Assembly: GCA_003024785.1 (NCBI GenBank)
Contig: PUQB01000097.1
Span: 69,804-133,803, forward strand
Source of the DNA: Selaginella tamariscina
Lineage: Eukaryota; Streptophyta; Lycopodiopsida; Selaginellales; Selaginellaceae
Reading direction: 5' to 3'
DNA: 64,000 nt
Part shown: one piece after another, positions 36,540 to 48,071 of the stretch
How the letters are laid out: every line of letters begins with the position of its first letter
Position numbering within the stretch: position 1 is the first letter of the stretch
Position numbers and translations under genes: made by a program
The notes under the pieces: model-generated
The model's database searches: none
Seen by the model: only the letters and a program-made list of their open reading frames with translations
Told to the model about the DNA's origin: nothing

Positions 36540-36927
36540 CTCTGCACGTCTTTCCTCCAAGAAGTAAAGTTAAGATGCGCCGAATGATGTGCCGCAAAAG
36601 GTAACTTGCATTGACGTTATATTGTTTTATAAGTTTTCCTCTATGTATTCATATACATACTATGCATACTTGCGTGTGTATTGCAGCATATATGTATGCA
36701 ATATCAAGAAATGTTATTGTTGTAACTACCAATATATACAATCTCTCTCTCAGACTTATACATATACCTTTAAGCATGTACAGGTGTATCCATTTATATA
36801 AAGATATTGGCGATCTATATTGGAGACCAACACTATGATTATATATTATTATTTCTTTTACTCTGTTTTCCAGTGACTGGTACGTCTGTTTTCACTCCAA
36901 AATGCGCTGTATGATGTGTCAAAAAAG
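36540..36927 (+). other. Two related exon-like units
   Basis: 36540-36600 and 36874-36927 share a layout: a TGTTTTCCAG acceptor-like start, a body with ACGTCT, TCCAA and ATGCGC..ATGATGTG, and an end AAAAG|gt. In one frame both end in M-R-[RC]-M-M-C-x-K-R. They look like a duplicated small exon about 330 bp apart. No larger gene could be assembled from them. Confidence 0.35.
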
Positions 36928-37019
36928 GTCTGTATACACATATACACAACACACATACACACGGCATACACACCAATAATGCATTGCTTTTAATAAATAA
37001 AATGGATTCTATTTGCATA

Positions 37020-38163
37020 TTTCAGCTTGTACACGTGCGTGTGGTGGATTGCCTTGTGGAACAATCAACGGTCAACGGTCAAGAACACATCCAGCCCTCC
37101 ACTCGTGTGCGATTGGCCAGTCAGAACCCGCCAAGCAGTCAGCGTAGTCAAACTCTTTTCCCATTGGCTGCCATTTCTGGTCCACCATAACCGGGGAATA
37201 TCCGTTGCATCCAAGTTCGCCATCCCCTTTACGTGACAAATGAACAGCGGGCTTGTCATTGACCACGACCGCACGCCAATTTTAGATAATTGCCCTTTAC
37301 CTGCCCTTATATTATTAATCAGATTAATGTAACTGATGATAGCTTATAATTCTGTCTTAGAACATGTTGGCATCATATGTATACGAAAATACATACATGA
37401 TTATGTTAAATCTTAAAGATTCTATACATTATAAGGATATTCTTTATTTTTTAATAAATTAAACAAGAAATTGACCAACGGGTTGAATGGCTATCTATCT
37501 ATTTCCCTCCCTTTGCATGGACAGCTATCCCTTTCACTGAGAGGCGGGCCCTGGTCTGGTCAACAAAAAACAGCACACGCACGCACATGAATACACACAC
37601 ATATTCGCTGGTCCATCCACAGCCTTACACGTGTCATGACAATCTCCATGCACACTGTGTGGGAAGTGGTGCTTTCTGTTTCCTTCCCAGAAATAAGAAT
37701 CTTTGAAAACTGAGCCCTTGATTCCATTTATTTATTTATTTTTCCCCTTTTTTTTAATCTTAGATATTTATCTGTTTATCCTTCCAACAATGACCCTTCA
37801 TGTTCTCAGACAAACCATACACTCTCTTTAACTATTAAACAAGTAATACACGCGCATATGTCTTTACATGCACACAGTGTGTACATATTATACGTATCTA
37901 TTCTTTTATATAAAATTTACTATACACCATATACAGTCCTGGTTGTCAATCCATGTGAGGTCGTATTTCATACGTTAAATTCATTTCAACTTCAACACTG
38001 AAATCCATTAAACCCTTTCTGTCATCCGCGGCGTACATGTTTCCTCATACACACACCATTTACTACACCTATACATATAAGTATATATAAAATTATTTAC
38101 ACGCAGAAGTATGGGAAAAAAATGATTTGATTACAATTGTTTAAGGTGAATTCTTAAACACAC
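37020..38163. other. Spacer with GC-richer patch and W-box-like motifs
   Basis: 37060-37270 is richer in GC than its surroundings and contains GGTCAACGGTCAA (two W-box cores in reverse) and TTGACC near 37257. No gene is evident in it. The remainder is AT-rich 3' sequence of the U-box gene. Confidence 0.45.
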
Positions 38164-39511
38164 TCATAAACCTGCCACGTCTGTTTGTTCTAGCTCGGAC
38201 AAACAAGGGTCCTCGGCCCACCATTTCCTAAGCAGCTTAAGCAGCTCAATAGCCTTCCGTTTAGCGCGTTCCGTGCAATCCGACTGGATAAGCAGCAAGA
38301 GCTGAGTCAGGACCCCGGCCTGTACGGCAGCCAGCTGTAAAACCTCATCAGCACTGCACACCGCAAGCAGCGTCCCTGCTGCACACTCAGTCGCGCGGTA
38401 CGACCGCCGGGAGAGAATAGCTGATACCAAAACCGGCACCGCCAGCGCGTGACGCCCGACTGCCTCTCTACCTGCCGCAGTACGACAGATGAGCTCCAGC
38501 GTGGCAAGTGTTCTGTCGACGTCAGCATGCTGTGCCGCCGGGAGGTGCTCGACTAAAGCACCGGCTGCCCCCGCGAGTACCGCCCGGTACGCATTCTCGG
38601 ACGAAGAACATAAACAAAGCCCGAACAGAGCCTTAACAGCCGACTTCGGTGCCCGTGGAGAAGACGCAGCCTGGTGATCTACAAGCAGATCAACAAGCCC
38701 ATGAAAAATCCCTGTAGTCTCACCGATTGCAAGCTTGGTGGACTCGGATGCATCTGATGCAATCCGTTCTATGAGCGTCGCCGCGTTGATTCTGGACTCT
38801 ATACTTCTCCCGTGCTGAAGAATCCGTGATACCAGTTCCATCCTTGCTGTAGAATGAACAATCTCTTGCCTGTGCTGTTCACCGAGGGGTAACAGGATGA
38901 GCACTCCTAGAGCAGATTCTTCCACGGCCTGTTTGATGTTCTTCATCATCCAAAGAATCTAAAGAGGAATCCGAAGAGGAAGAGGGACGAGAATCGACAC
39001 TCTCAAACATGGCACAAAGGAGTGCCTCAATGGCATCGGCTTCCACCATGAGCGTTCTGTTCTTCTCGTTGTCCTTGGCGAGAGTCCGAAGAGCACGGAG
39101 AGCGGCCAACATACTGCTGACGGCTGAAGTGCACCGCGCGGCACCACAGCACACGTCCTGAACCAAAGACCGGATACGGCTCGGATCAGCCGGCTGCTTT
39201 GGAGTCGGAATCCGATCAACTCCCCGGGAGCGATTTGCCACGCACCATTCCTGGATGAGACGCCGGAGTGTGTGATTGGGGATGAGTGTGAGGTCCTGCA
39301 GCTTCTGCATGGTAGCCGGACATGTATGATTCCCATCTGAAACCCATTTCTCGATGCTGGATCGATCGGTCTGTCCCGTGGAGACCGTCACGGGATCCCG
39401 CATTAACTCCAGAGAGATCGGGCACCGGAAGTAGTGGGGTACCTGGAGATTGATCAGATTGAGAGTAAGATTGTTTCCTTGAATGTTCAGACTCTTCTTC
39501 TTCGGCTTCAT
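38164..39511 (-). CDS. U-box E3 ubiquitin ligase with ARM repeats (PUB22/23-like)
   Basis: Intronless gene. U-box ligases recruit ubiquitin-loaded E2 enzymes; PUB22-type members damp immune signalling in Arabidopsis. The N-terminal part (39511 down to about 38940) has the complete U-box: VPHYFRCPISLELMRDPVTVSTGQT, SIEKWVSDGNHTCPATMQ and LIPNHTLRRLIQEWC, about residues 25-95. It is followed by ARM-like helices (ALRALRTLAKDNEKNRTLMVEADAIEALL). The C-terminal part (about 38940 to 38164) continues with EESALGVLILLP, further ARM repeats and the family-typical end KAIELLKLLRKWW. The halves lie in frames one base apart and overlap near 38940-38955, inside an acidic linker after SLDSLDDEE. A one-base insertion explains this best, either a real mutation or a sequencing error. 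The start could also be one of two ATGs up to 18 bases upstream. Confidence 0.85.
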
Positions 39512-39894
39512 GATCATCGATTTGTACACCTTAGCTCAGAAATCTATGCTTCCGTCCGCCTGCATCCATATCAGAATAGCACCGCGCGGTTTCCCAATAG
39601 AAAAACCCACCAGAGACGGGCAACACACTCACTGAGTAAGAAAATGAAGAGCCCTAAAATGTAGGCGAGTAATATTTTAATTAAATTTATGCGAGTTGGT
39701 CTTTATTTTATTTTTATTTTTTTTTAAATTATATAAAATTAGGTGCCCGGCTGGCAACCGACAAGAGACCGTGATGTTTTCTCGCTTTGACGGGAGACTA
39801 GCTTTATAGGCAAAGAGGGTGGGTAAATAAAAAGCATATACTTTCTTTTTTTTACTTTTACAGTTACATGTCGGTAAACACGCCCGCCAATATC

Positions 39895-39923
39895 TTGACT
39901 TTGACTGGTTAATTGACTTGACC
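39895..39923. promoter_or_regulatory. W-box cluster upstream of the U-box gene
   Basis: Four TTGAC[CT] cores within 29 bases: 39895-39900, 39901-39906, 39913-39918 and 39918-39923, about 385-410 bp upstream of the U-box start. WRKY factors bind this core, and PUB22-class genes respond to pathogen signals in Arabidopsis. The match of motif and gene class is suggestive but not proof. Confidence 0.55.
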
Positions 39924-39959
39924 GGACCGGTCTCATTTAATCTTCTCTTTAATTATATT

Positions 39960-42900
39960 TAATCTCGTTATAATTGTCTTCCGGCGTCTATCAAATTCAA
40001 CCGTTCACCAGCCGTCCTATTAATTATATGTTTAATTAACTACTTACTGTTGTCGTGCAAAACGTCTCTTTTAACTGTTTAGAAGCAGTTTCTTGTACAT
40101 GTATACACATACACATACACATATACATTTATGTATATGTATACAAAATAGACATGTATATACCATGTGTATATTTCCTTGTTAAAGATCTAACAAATGT
40201 AACATAGATGATCATCACACACACAGGAACGCGTGTATGCAGCGTGGTCATCGTTATGAGAAGCACGACACCTACATCATATTAAATGTGTGTGTACAGC
40301 TTTTTACCCTTTAGCTTGAGTAAATATATATATTTAAGAGTATAATATAAACAAGCATGGAAATATTAAATATTATAATATTCATGGCTTGATGTTTAAG
40401 ATTATTTCAAGTCTTACGTGAATTTTGCAAACTTATGTGATGTACACTCAAAAGACACCGTCCTGGGAATTATGTAGTGTTTGACATTGTGGCAAACATA
40501 CGTAAACTACACATATATGTGTATATGTGTGTGTGTGTATTTAAGTATATTCGTTAACATGTATAAGTCGAATAATAATGAATATCCACATTAATATATA
40601 TAATATCGAACGTCTACGGAAGCATTAGTAAGTGTTAAACCACGAAAGCAATTTCATTTTAAGTATCATCACTGCTTATAAACGCACCAAATGCGACACA
40701 ATCTAACAACCAATATATAAAAACTTTGCCTATATATATATATACGTTTGTCGTTTGCAATCCACAATAAGTTAACTTAATTCCTCACCAAACGTCTCCA
40801 GCCTTTCCAAAATTATATATACACCAATATACATACATACACACACACACACGCACACACATACTATCCGTGTGCAGCTGTTTTCGCAAGCTTTTTTTTA
40901 TAATATGCATATATATATATATATATAATCTAATACGACAACAGTGTGGAGTAAAGAAAAACAACACCTGATAACACCTCACGTGTGCTAGGCTGTGTGT
41001 TTTTTACATATTTGACAGAAAAGAATGCGTTTCATATATTTAATTAAATATTTTAGATATATATACATACATGTGTGTATCGTTTAAGTATATCTGTTAT
41101 TTTAATTAAAAAAATATACATACTATCAATATACGTTATATCATTGTCTTATAAGCAAGATTCAAATTTTAAGGTGGAGTTTAAATTAAATAAAGATATA
41201 ATTAATATAATATTTTAATTAACAATTAGAGTTTAATTTCAGTCAAAGCTGTGAGTAGGCTATGAAATGGTGTATTCCCGACAGAGTGGACCTCACATGG
41301 ACCAGCTAAGAACACGGATGTCTCCATTATCTTCATGTCCTGCTATACAATTAATATACTAAATATAATATATATATATGTGTCGTGTGCGTGTGCGTGC
41401 GGAAGAATAGATAGATATAAAACATTATATCTTACATATGTAAACATGTATATGTGCACGGAGTATCTACTGCTTGCAATAGTGAAATCGCAAGAAATCG
41501 ACCAGTTACGTACCTCGTCAAACTTACATAGACATGTAGCCTGACGTGTGGTATCAGTCAGTGTGTGTATAGACATATACACATCACAAGTGATTGAAAG
41601 TTTGGCTGTATATACCTGAAGGTCTGTGGAGGTTGTACATGTATATGTGTGTCAAAATATAATTGATGTGTATTGTGTGTGTAAAATATTTTGCATATTT
41701 AATATTTACATTAAAACAGATACCATTGTTAGTGACAGACGGTATAAAAGAAGTGGTAGGACGAAGGACGGTTCTATTCAATCGATGAATACCATATTTG
41801 TGTGTCTGTGTCTATACTCAAATATAAATAAACATAATATATAGAGTTAAATATAATTAGATATGAATATAATAACCAAAATTACAAAATTAGTATATTC
41901 TCTTTATTGCAATTTAAAACTTGTGTTTAAAATTATTGTTTGAAGGATTTAAACATTAATAAAAATAAGATGCATAGGACTAATTAACAAAATTAAAATT
42001 TAAATGTATTAACTTATTAAGACATTAATCTTATAAGTTATTATAAATATTAAGAATTGTGAAGAATATAATGTATACACATTTTAAATTTTATATGTAA
42101 TACAAAATGAACTTAAATTCTTAAAACCTTTTCACAATATATTTATATTCAAAACCATAATCATATTTATTATATAATATATATAATATATATATATATA
42201 ATATATATATATATATTAAAACAACACATTTATAGATATGAAATAATATGGATATATAATATCTATTTATATTATATATAATCAAATGATATAATATATA
42301 GCTTTAATGTATATATGAATATCTAATAAATATATGTCAATATATATTTCTAATAAAAATACATCAAGCATAAACATAAACACAAATGCACGCACACACA
42401 TAAGTGTGTTTTATAATTTAATTTAGCTCGTATACCAGGTTAAAATTTTAATTAAATTAAATATTAGCTAAAATATTCTTAATTTTAATACTTTGAATTA
42501 AATGTTTTATTAAGTGTATCAAATAAATAAGTTATACAAGATCTTTAAAGAATAAAGATGCAATTAATTCAATAGTAAAAAATGTGTATGTACATTGAAA
42601 TACTTACAAGTAAATTACATATATATAAATATATGTATCAATATTTATAATTGTATACAATACATGTATAGGTGTTGGATAAACATTTAAAGACTAATAA
42701 TAAATTTCATCTTTTGAAATTCTTAACTTCACATTAAATATTTATTAAAATTATTACAGCATATGGATTTTAAATAAAGAGTTAACATGGAAAAATTAAA
42801 AATACAAGTAATAAATAAAGTAATTTGAAAAAGAGATTTAATAGCAAATGAATATTTAAAGATGAAAAGTAATATTAACTTTAAAGAATTTAAAGTAAAT

Positions 42901-43199
42901 ATTTCTATATATTGTTAATCTAAAAAAAATAAATATACTTTAATTACATTTAACTTTACCTTTGTTTTCCGTATATAACTCAGACATATGTGTATGTTTT
43001 TTTGTTTTATATAATAAATAATTTATTATAATACAGTATATAAATAATAATCTTTTGTGTGTGCCGTATATAATAATTTATTTAACACATATTAAATATT
43101 ATTAAAATTAATATAAATTTAACATATAAGTAACTAGTTATTTATGGTTTTGTAAATGTAACTATCCAAAACAAAATACCGGAAGATTAAGGTACCTCT
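39960..43199. other. AT-rich spacer, nothing coding recognised
   Basis: More than 3 kb between the U-box gene and the retrotransposon. It contains CA/GT and TA tracts (for example 42175-42215) and many short spurious ORFs. I see no gene, tRNA or element with terminal repeats. Confidence 0.55.
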
Positions 43200-43355
43200 T
43201 GAGAGCTCGGAATATAAAATGTGTATCCATTAGTTCAGAAACCCTAACTTATATACAAGAGCGAGTGGTCCAGATTGAATCCAATCCGACGGCTATCAAA
43301 ATCCACTACGCTAATAATAGTATGTGCACATGCAGCCGTACACGTGGATCTTACA
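43200..43355 (-). repeat. 3' LTR of the gypsy element
   Basis: 156 bp. Compared with the other LTR it lacks one A in an A run and one TA step, and is otherwise identical. A TATATAAG motif on the minus strand (43248-43255) may be the promoter box. Confidence 0.92.
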
Positions 43356-43387
43356 TCATCCCCTCCTCTCGGAAGGGTGTAAGTTGG

Positions 43388-44726
43388 TTAGGGTTCTCTT
43401 GTAGACGGGCCCGGATCTGGAGGAACATCAGGAGGAGGCACTGGTGGATCTATAGGCGGCACAACTTGTTCCCGTTGCACAAAATGCTTCAACCGTTGTA
43501 CATGTACAATCTCCGGAGGATCGGGTTGAATGTCGTGCCGAACCTCATAAACCTGTGGTCCTACTTGCCGTAACACTCGATACGGTCCTTTCCATGAGGA
43601 AGGAGACTCTTAGCTAAACCACGTACCGTAAGCTTGGGAAAACGAACCAACACCAGTTCATCAACCTTGTACTCCGCAGGAGGACGATGATGCGAGTTGT
43701 ACGTTGTTGTTGTCCTACTTGTACGCGGCCCAAGTGTTCTGCTGACTCCGCACGAACCAATGGAAGGATGCTTGTCAGATACCGATCCCATGACCTAGCA
43801 TCAGCAGCTCGCGGTAACCGAGACGGCAAACCCAACTCCGTTGGCAACACCGGGTCATGACCATACAAAAGCTTATATGGAGAAGTACCAATGGAACTTT
43901 GAACTCCAGTGACATAAGCATATCGGAGAGACGGCAGATAACCATCCCAATCTGAATGTTGAAAGTTCACATACTTTGCGATCATCCCCTTGAAGGTTCT
44001 AACAAGCCGTTCCACTAAACCATCTGTCTGAGGATGATAAGCACTTGTGAAAGTGTGGCGTATCCCTAATCGAGATGTCAAAACATGAAATGCCTCAGCC
44101 ATAAATGCGGGACCATTATCCGAGAGAATTCGCTCCGGACAAGAATGCTGAAACACGACCCGATTCAGGAGAAACTGACCAACAGCAGAAGCAGTCGCAC
44201 TAGCAAGAGCACCAACTTCTACCCAACGAGTTAGGTAATCAGAAGCAATAATAACGTACTCGTTACCAGCAGTTGACCGCGGAAAAGGTCCCATCAAATC
44301 AAATGCCACCAATTCAAACGGACGAGAAACTGCAATTGACTCCAACCGTCCTTCCGAAGCACATGGGGGAGTATTGCGAGCTTGGCACCACACACAACTA
44401 CGCACATACCGAATCACATCTCCTCGCAACTCCGGCCAATAGAAAGATCTGCGCAGCTTCTCCATCACCCGACGATGTCCCATGTGCCCGCCAAGAATAG
44501 GAGAGTCATGGTAAGCATGGAGGAAGCGTGGAATGAAGATTGAAGGCCACCAACCGCAAAGGATCATCTGGATCAGTCCCCACAAAATAAAGAAGGTCAT
44601 CCTGAAGGCGATACTGTGAATGTAAATGCCTGAAAGGCAAGTCATCAGCAAGTGATGCAGGATTCTCAAACCCATCACGAAGCCTTCGAATCCACGGCTC
44701 AACCTTTTGAGCTTCCCGAACCTCAT
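43388..44726 (-). CDS. Integrase region of the gypsy element (two frames)
   Basis: 44726 to 43614 holds the zinc-binding H-H-C-C module (GGHMGHRRVMEKL...CVWCQARN) and the catalytic core with D in FDLMGP, D in LSDNGPAF and E in DGLVERLVRTFK. The C-terminal part (VLRQVGPQVYEV...QRLKHF, then a proline-rich end) continues in another frame at 43576-43388. The element's integrase inserts the cDNA copy. The frame step near 43600 and another before 44500 would stop full-length synthesis unless they are sequence errors. Confidence 0.85.
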
Positions 44727-45566
44727 CCAAAGACGGCAAATCTAACTCTGCATTCTGCGGACACTGAACGTCAAGCACAGCAACTGCTGATGGTACGGAA
44801 TCTTCATCCAAAAAGTCCACTGAAGCTGGAACAACTGGTTCCTCTGGGGCAACAGAAGAGAGAGAAGGTGGAAGAGGAGCCCGAGAAAGAGCATCAGCAT
44901 CAGCCATGGAACTCCCTGGACGATGAACAACTTCAAAGTCGTAAATTTGAAGTTTCAAGGCCCACCGAGCAGTACGCCCAATCAAATTCTTTCGCTTCAA
45001 CAACGAAGTGACTGCTGCATGATCACCTTCCAACAACGTCCGCGAACCATGCAAGTAGGCATGGAGCTTCTCAAAACCCCAAACTGCTGCTAGACACTCC
45101 TTTTCAGTTGTGGAGTAATTCACCTCTGCTGGCTGCAATGTACGGCTGATGTATGCAATGGGATGTCGTTGGCCAGGAACACTTGTACTCTCCTGCATCA
45201 ATACACCCCGAGGCCGATGTCAGAAGCATCTACACGCAAGATGAAAGGACGAGTGTAATCCGGGTACGCCAAAACTGGAGGAGTCGTCAACAACTCTTTG
45301 AGATCTGCAAATGCCTGCTTGCAATCCTTAGACCAAACAAAAGAAGTCATTGACGATTTCAACAACGCGCGCAACGGTGCAGTACGATCTGAAAGATGAT
45401 CCAGAAAACGACCCAGATATTGTACCTTGCCAAGAAAGCGTTGCACATCATTCACACACTTCGGCGTAGGGAACTTCAAAACTGCAACTAGTTTGTCAGG
45501 ATCGACTTGCAAACCTTCACGTGAAATGCGATAACCCAGATAAGTGGTGTCCTTTGATCCAAACAC
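44506..45566 (-). CDS. RT thumb/connection and RNase H region (two frames)
   Basis: 45566-45198 carries the end of the reverse transcriptase (TTYLGYRISREGLQVDP, FLGKVQYLGRFL) and the RNase H start RPFILRVDASDIGLG. A frame step at about 45200 is followed by QRHPIAYISRTLQPAE, TTEKECLAAVWGFEKL and GDHAAVTSLL. The acidic residues D, E and D of RNase H are present. The rest leads into the integrase region. Confidence 0.85.
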
Positions 45567-45584
45567 ACTTAGATGGCTTCAACT

Positions 45585-46690
45585 TCAAACCAACTTCCCG
45601 CAGTCGATCCAAAACCTTACGTACATCACCGACATGCTCCTCCACGTTCCATCTGAATGGATCAAAACATCATCGATGAAATCAGCAGTCACCTCCGGCA
45701 TGTCGCAAAGAACCTCATCCATCATACGCTGGAAAGTTGCTGGAGCATTGCTCAAACCGAAAGGCATCACCAGGAACTCGTACAGGCCAAATGGTGTTCG
45801 AAAAGCAGTCTTGGGAATGTCCATGTCAGCCATCGGAACTTGCCAATATCCAGATGCGAGATCTAACTTGGTGAACCAACGGCTCCGCCCCAGTCGATCC
45901 AAAAGGTCTGCAGTATGAGGAAGTGGGTACACATCTGAGACGGTTACCTCATTTAACGGGCGATAATCAATGCAGAATCGAACGCTCCCATCAGGCTTCG
46001 TCACAAGGTGAGGTTCGCACGCCCAAGGACTTCGAGACTTCCGGATAACACCCTTCTCCAACATCTCTTTGACATTCGCTCGTAAGATCTTGAGCTCCTT
46101 TGGTGATCGACGCCGAACAGGTACCTTGATTGGCCTAGCTTCTCCAGTTGGAATAGGGTGGCGTGTCGCAATCTTGGCCCCAGATGACAAGTCGAAGTTG
46201 AAAAGATCAGCATACTCCTTCTTGAGTTGATCAACAACTACAGCACGACGATCATCTGATGGATCCAAAGAAGAAAAGGAAGAGCATGAAGGGAAAATGG
46301 TTGGAAATAAGGGTGAGACAAAAGTGATGGAAGCAGAGGTGGAAGCAGATGGACGAAGTGGAATAGAAGTAAGAGGAATGGAAGAAAGACGAGGGAGAGT
46401 CAAACAAGGGGGAGACTTTTCAAAGTCACACTTGGCATGATTGCGAGTTAACCAATCCATACCAAGAATAAGGTGAAAAGCTTGACTCGGCACCACCCGC
46501 AAAGATTGAAGCTCGAGCTCACAATCATCCACACGAACAACAATGTCCACTTCATCCGCGAACAAGCATGAGTATGTCCGTTGCCGTACAGAATGAAGAC
46601 TGGTTCTACCGCACGACGCAAATGAAGGCTGCAACGTGTAGCAACAGATTGAGAAACAGAGGACAAACTTGAACCTGTATCCACCAACAC
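45585..46690 (-). CDS. Protease and reverse transcriptase region (two frames)
   Basis: The aspartic protease signature LVDTGSSLSSVS lies at the start (46690-46448). A one-step frame change leads into 46634-45585, which has IRKSRSPWACEPHLVTKPDG, FCIDYRPLNEVT, FTKLDLASGYWQVPM, TPFGLYEFLVMPFGLSNAPATFQRMM and the catalytic FIDDVLIHS. All RT motifs are intact. Another frame step follows before the thumb. Confidence 0.88.
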
Positions 46691-46832
46691 TGAAAGGAAA
46701 ACAGGGACGGTGTGCGATTGAAACGAGCTTGAAAAGTGAAAACCGGATGATTTGGTGCCGAGTGAACCCCTTGATGATACTCCCGAAAGAAAGATGGAGG
46801 GGTCACTAATTTATTCGCACGAGGACCCTCCT

Positions 46833-47768
46833 CTACTCGTGCGATTCGTCGTTTCCCGGAAGATCCACCGCATCACAACCTTCCACTGCAGCAGCACCAA
46901 CCGGACGTTGTTGCCGCCATGGCCTCCATCCTGGAAATGGGGGACGCCAATCGGGAAACCGTTGACAGCGCCGATACGTGTGTCCAACCTCATCACATGC
47001 CCAACAACGAACTGCACGTCCACGTCCTCGTCCACGGGCCCCACCTTGTGCTGGTACACGAGCGGCAACAGCCTCAACCTCCATCGGAGCAGGTCCATCC
47101 CCAACATGGAGTGGAACAAGAGCACGTGAAGGCACAAGTGGGAGAGGTGACGACTCATATCGTTGTGCCAGCCTCAAAGCATCGTCAAGAGTCACTGGAG
47201 TAGTGGCATGCACAAGCCCCACAAGGTCTTGACGAAGTGCTGGCCACAACATACCTAACTTGATGCGTTCCGACATGTTAGGTTCTGCACGCAGCAAAAG
47301 GCTTCGAAAGCGAACACCAAACTGCATCACCGACTCAGACGGCTCCTGACGAATACGATGCAACTGCTGAAAAGCATCATCACAGTCGTCCGCATGCCCA
47401 AATGCACGTTTGAAGATCTCTGGAAGAATATTCCAATCGCCACGAGTTGCAACGTCCAGACCATTGTACCACTGCAACGCCGTCCCTTGAAGACAAGTAG
47501 GAAACTCGCGCAAACACTGAGCACCGTCCCACGAATGATATGTGGCAACCACAGTGAAGTGGTCAAACCAATGGTACACATCATCTCCAGGATTTCCGCG
47601 AAAGAAATCCGGTCGGACACGGGGGTTTGCAACATGCGTAGGAGGAGTACCCTGGCCTGTGAATGCTGCCATCAACTGAGAATGATTGTTCAATTGCACA
47701 CGCATGGCATCCAACAACTGCATGAGTAACTGCTCCACAGACAAGGGATTTGTCTGTTGTGGATTCAT
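46833..47768 (-). CDS. Gag-like polyprotein of the gypsy element
   Basis: About 311 codons from the ATG at 47768; the open frame extends a little further upstream without an ATG. A helical capsid-like region (DVYHWFDHF, LQWYNGL, FKRAFGHADD, ESVMQFGVRFRSLL) is followed by an arginine/glycine-rich stretch and one CCHC zinc knuckle, CWACDEVGHTYRRC. It forms the particle and binds RNA. It ends at a stop before the protease frame. Confidence 0.87.
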   Translation of the reverse strand: MNPQQTNPLSVEQLLMQLLDAMRVQLNNHSQLMAAFTGQGTPPTHVANPRVRPDFFRGNPGDDVYHWFDHFTVVATYHSWDGAQCLREFPTCLQGTALQWYNGLDVATRGDWNILPEIFKRAFGHADDCDDAFQQLHRIRQEPSESVMQFGVRFRSLLLRAEPNMSERIKLGMLWPALRQDLVGLVHATTPVTLDDALRLAQRYESSPLPLVPSRALVPLHVGDGPAPMEVEAVAARVPAQGGARGRGRGRAVRCWACDEVGHTYRRCQRFPDWRPPFPGWRPWRQQRPVGAAAVEGCDAVDLPGNDESHE

Positions 47769-47888
47769 GGATGAAGAAGAGACAAAATCCACAAGAAAGG
47801 AATAGATCTAGACAATGGAAAAGCTAGACCTAAGAAGACAGAGAAAAAAGACACAAATCCGAGCACTCCGTAGGGACAATTAGAGGTG

Positions 47889-47907
47889 CCCCTCACCTCC
47901 ACCAATG
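47889..47907 (-). promoter_or_regulatory. Candidate primer-binding site
   Basis: Directly inside the 5' LTR (minus strand) the sequence reads catTGGTGGAGGTGAGGGG. The TGG start is what a tRNA 3' CCA would pair with. It is not the usual plant initiator-Met site TGGTATCAGAGC, and I cannot name the tRNA. Confidence 0.5.
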
Positions 47908-48066
47908 TGAGAGCTCGGAATATAAAAATGTGTATATCCATTAGTTCAGAAACCCTAACTTATATACAAGAGCGAGTGGTCCAGATTGAATCCAATCCGA
48001 CGGCTATCAAAATCCACTACGCTAATAATAGTATGTGCACATGCAGCCGTACACGTGGATCTTACA
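47908..48066 (-). repeat. 5' LTR of the gypsy element
   Basis: 159 bp, same sequence as 43200-43355 apart from three extra bases in repetitive positions. Confidence 0.92.
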
Positions 48067-48071
48067 CTTCT

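Larger units (their letters stand above)
43200..48066 (-). mobile_element. Ty3/gypsy LTR retrotransposon, full-length structure, short LTRs
   Basis: A 4.87-kb element on the minus strand. It is bounded by LTRs of 156 and 159 bp that begin TG and end CA on both strands. The order on the minus strand is LTR, gag, protease, reverse transcriptase, RNase H, integrase, LTR, with integrase after RNase H as in gypsy elements. A polypurine stretch (43356-43370, minus: GAGAGGAGGGGATGA) directly precedes the 3' LTR. Flanks 43195-43199 (cctct) and 48067-48071 (cttct) look like a 5-bp target duplication with one mismatch. The LTRs differ only by three bases of length and no substitutions, so the insertion is young. 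The reading frame is broken several times. No envelope gene or obvious chromodomain was seen. Confidence 0.93.

Noticed and set aside
44652..47729. Plus-strand ORFs within the retrotransposon
   Set aside because: Antisense readings of gag-pol without domains.
43200..48066. Integrated virus (pararetrovirus)
   Set aside because: LTRs, polypurine tract and integrase order fit a Ty3/gypsy transposon; no movement or coat protein is present.
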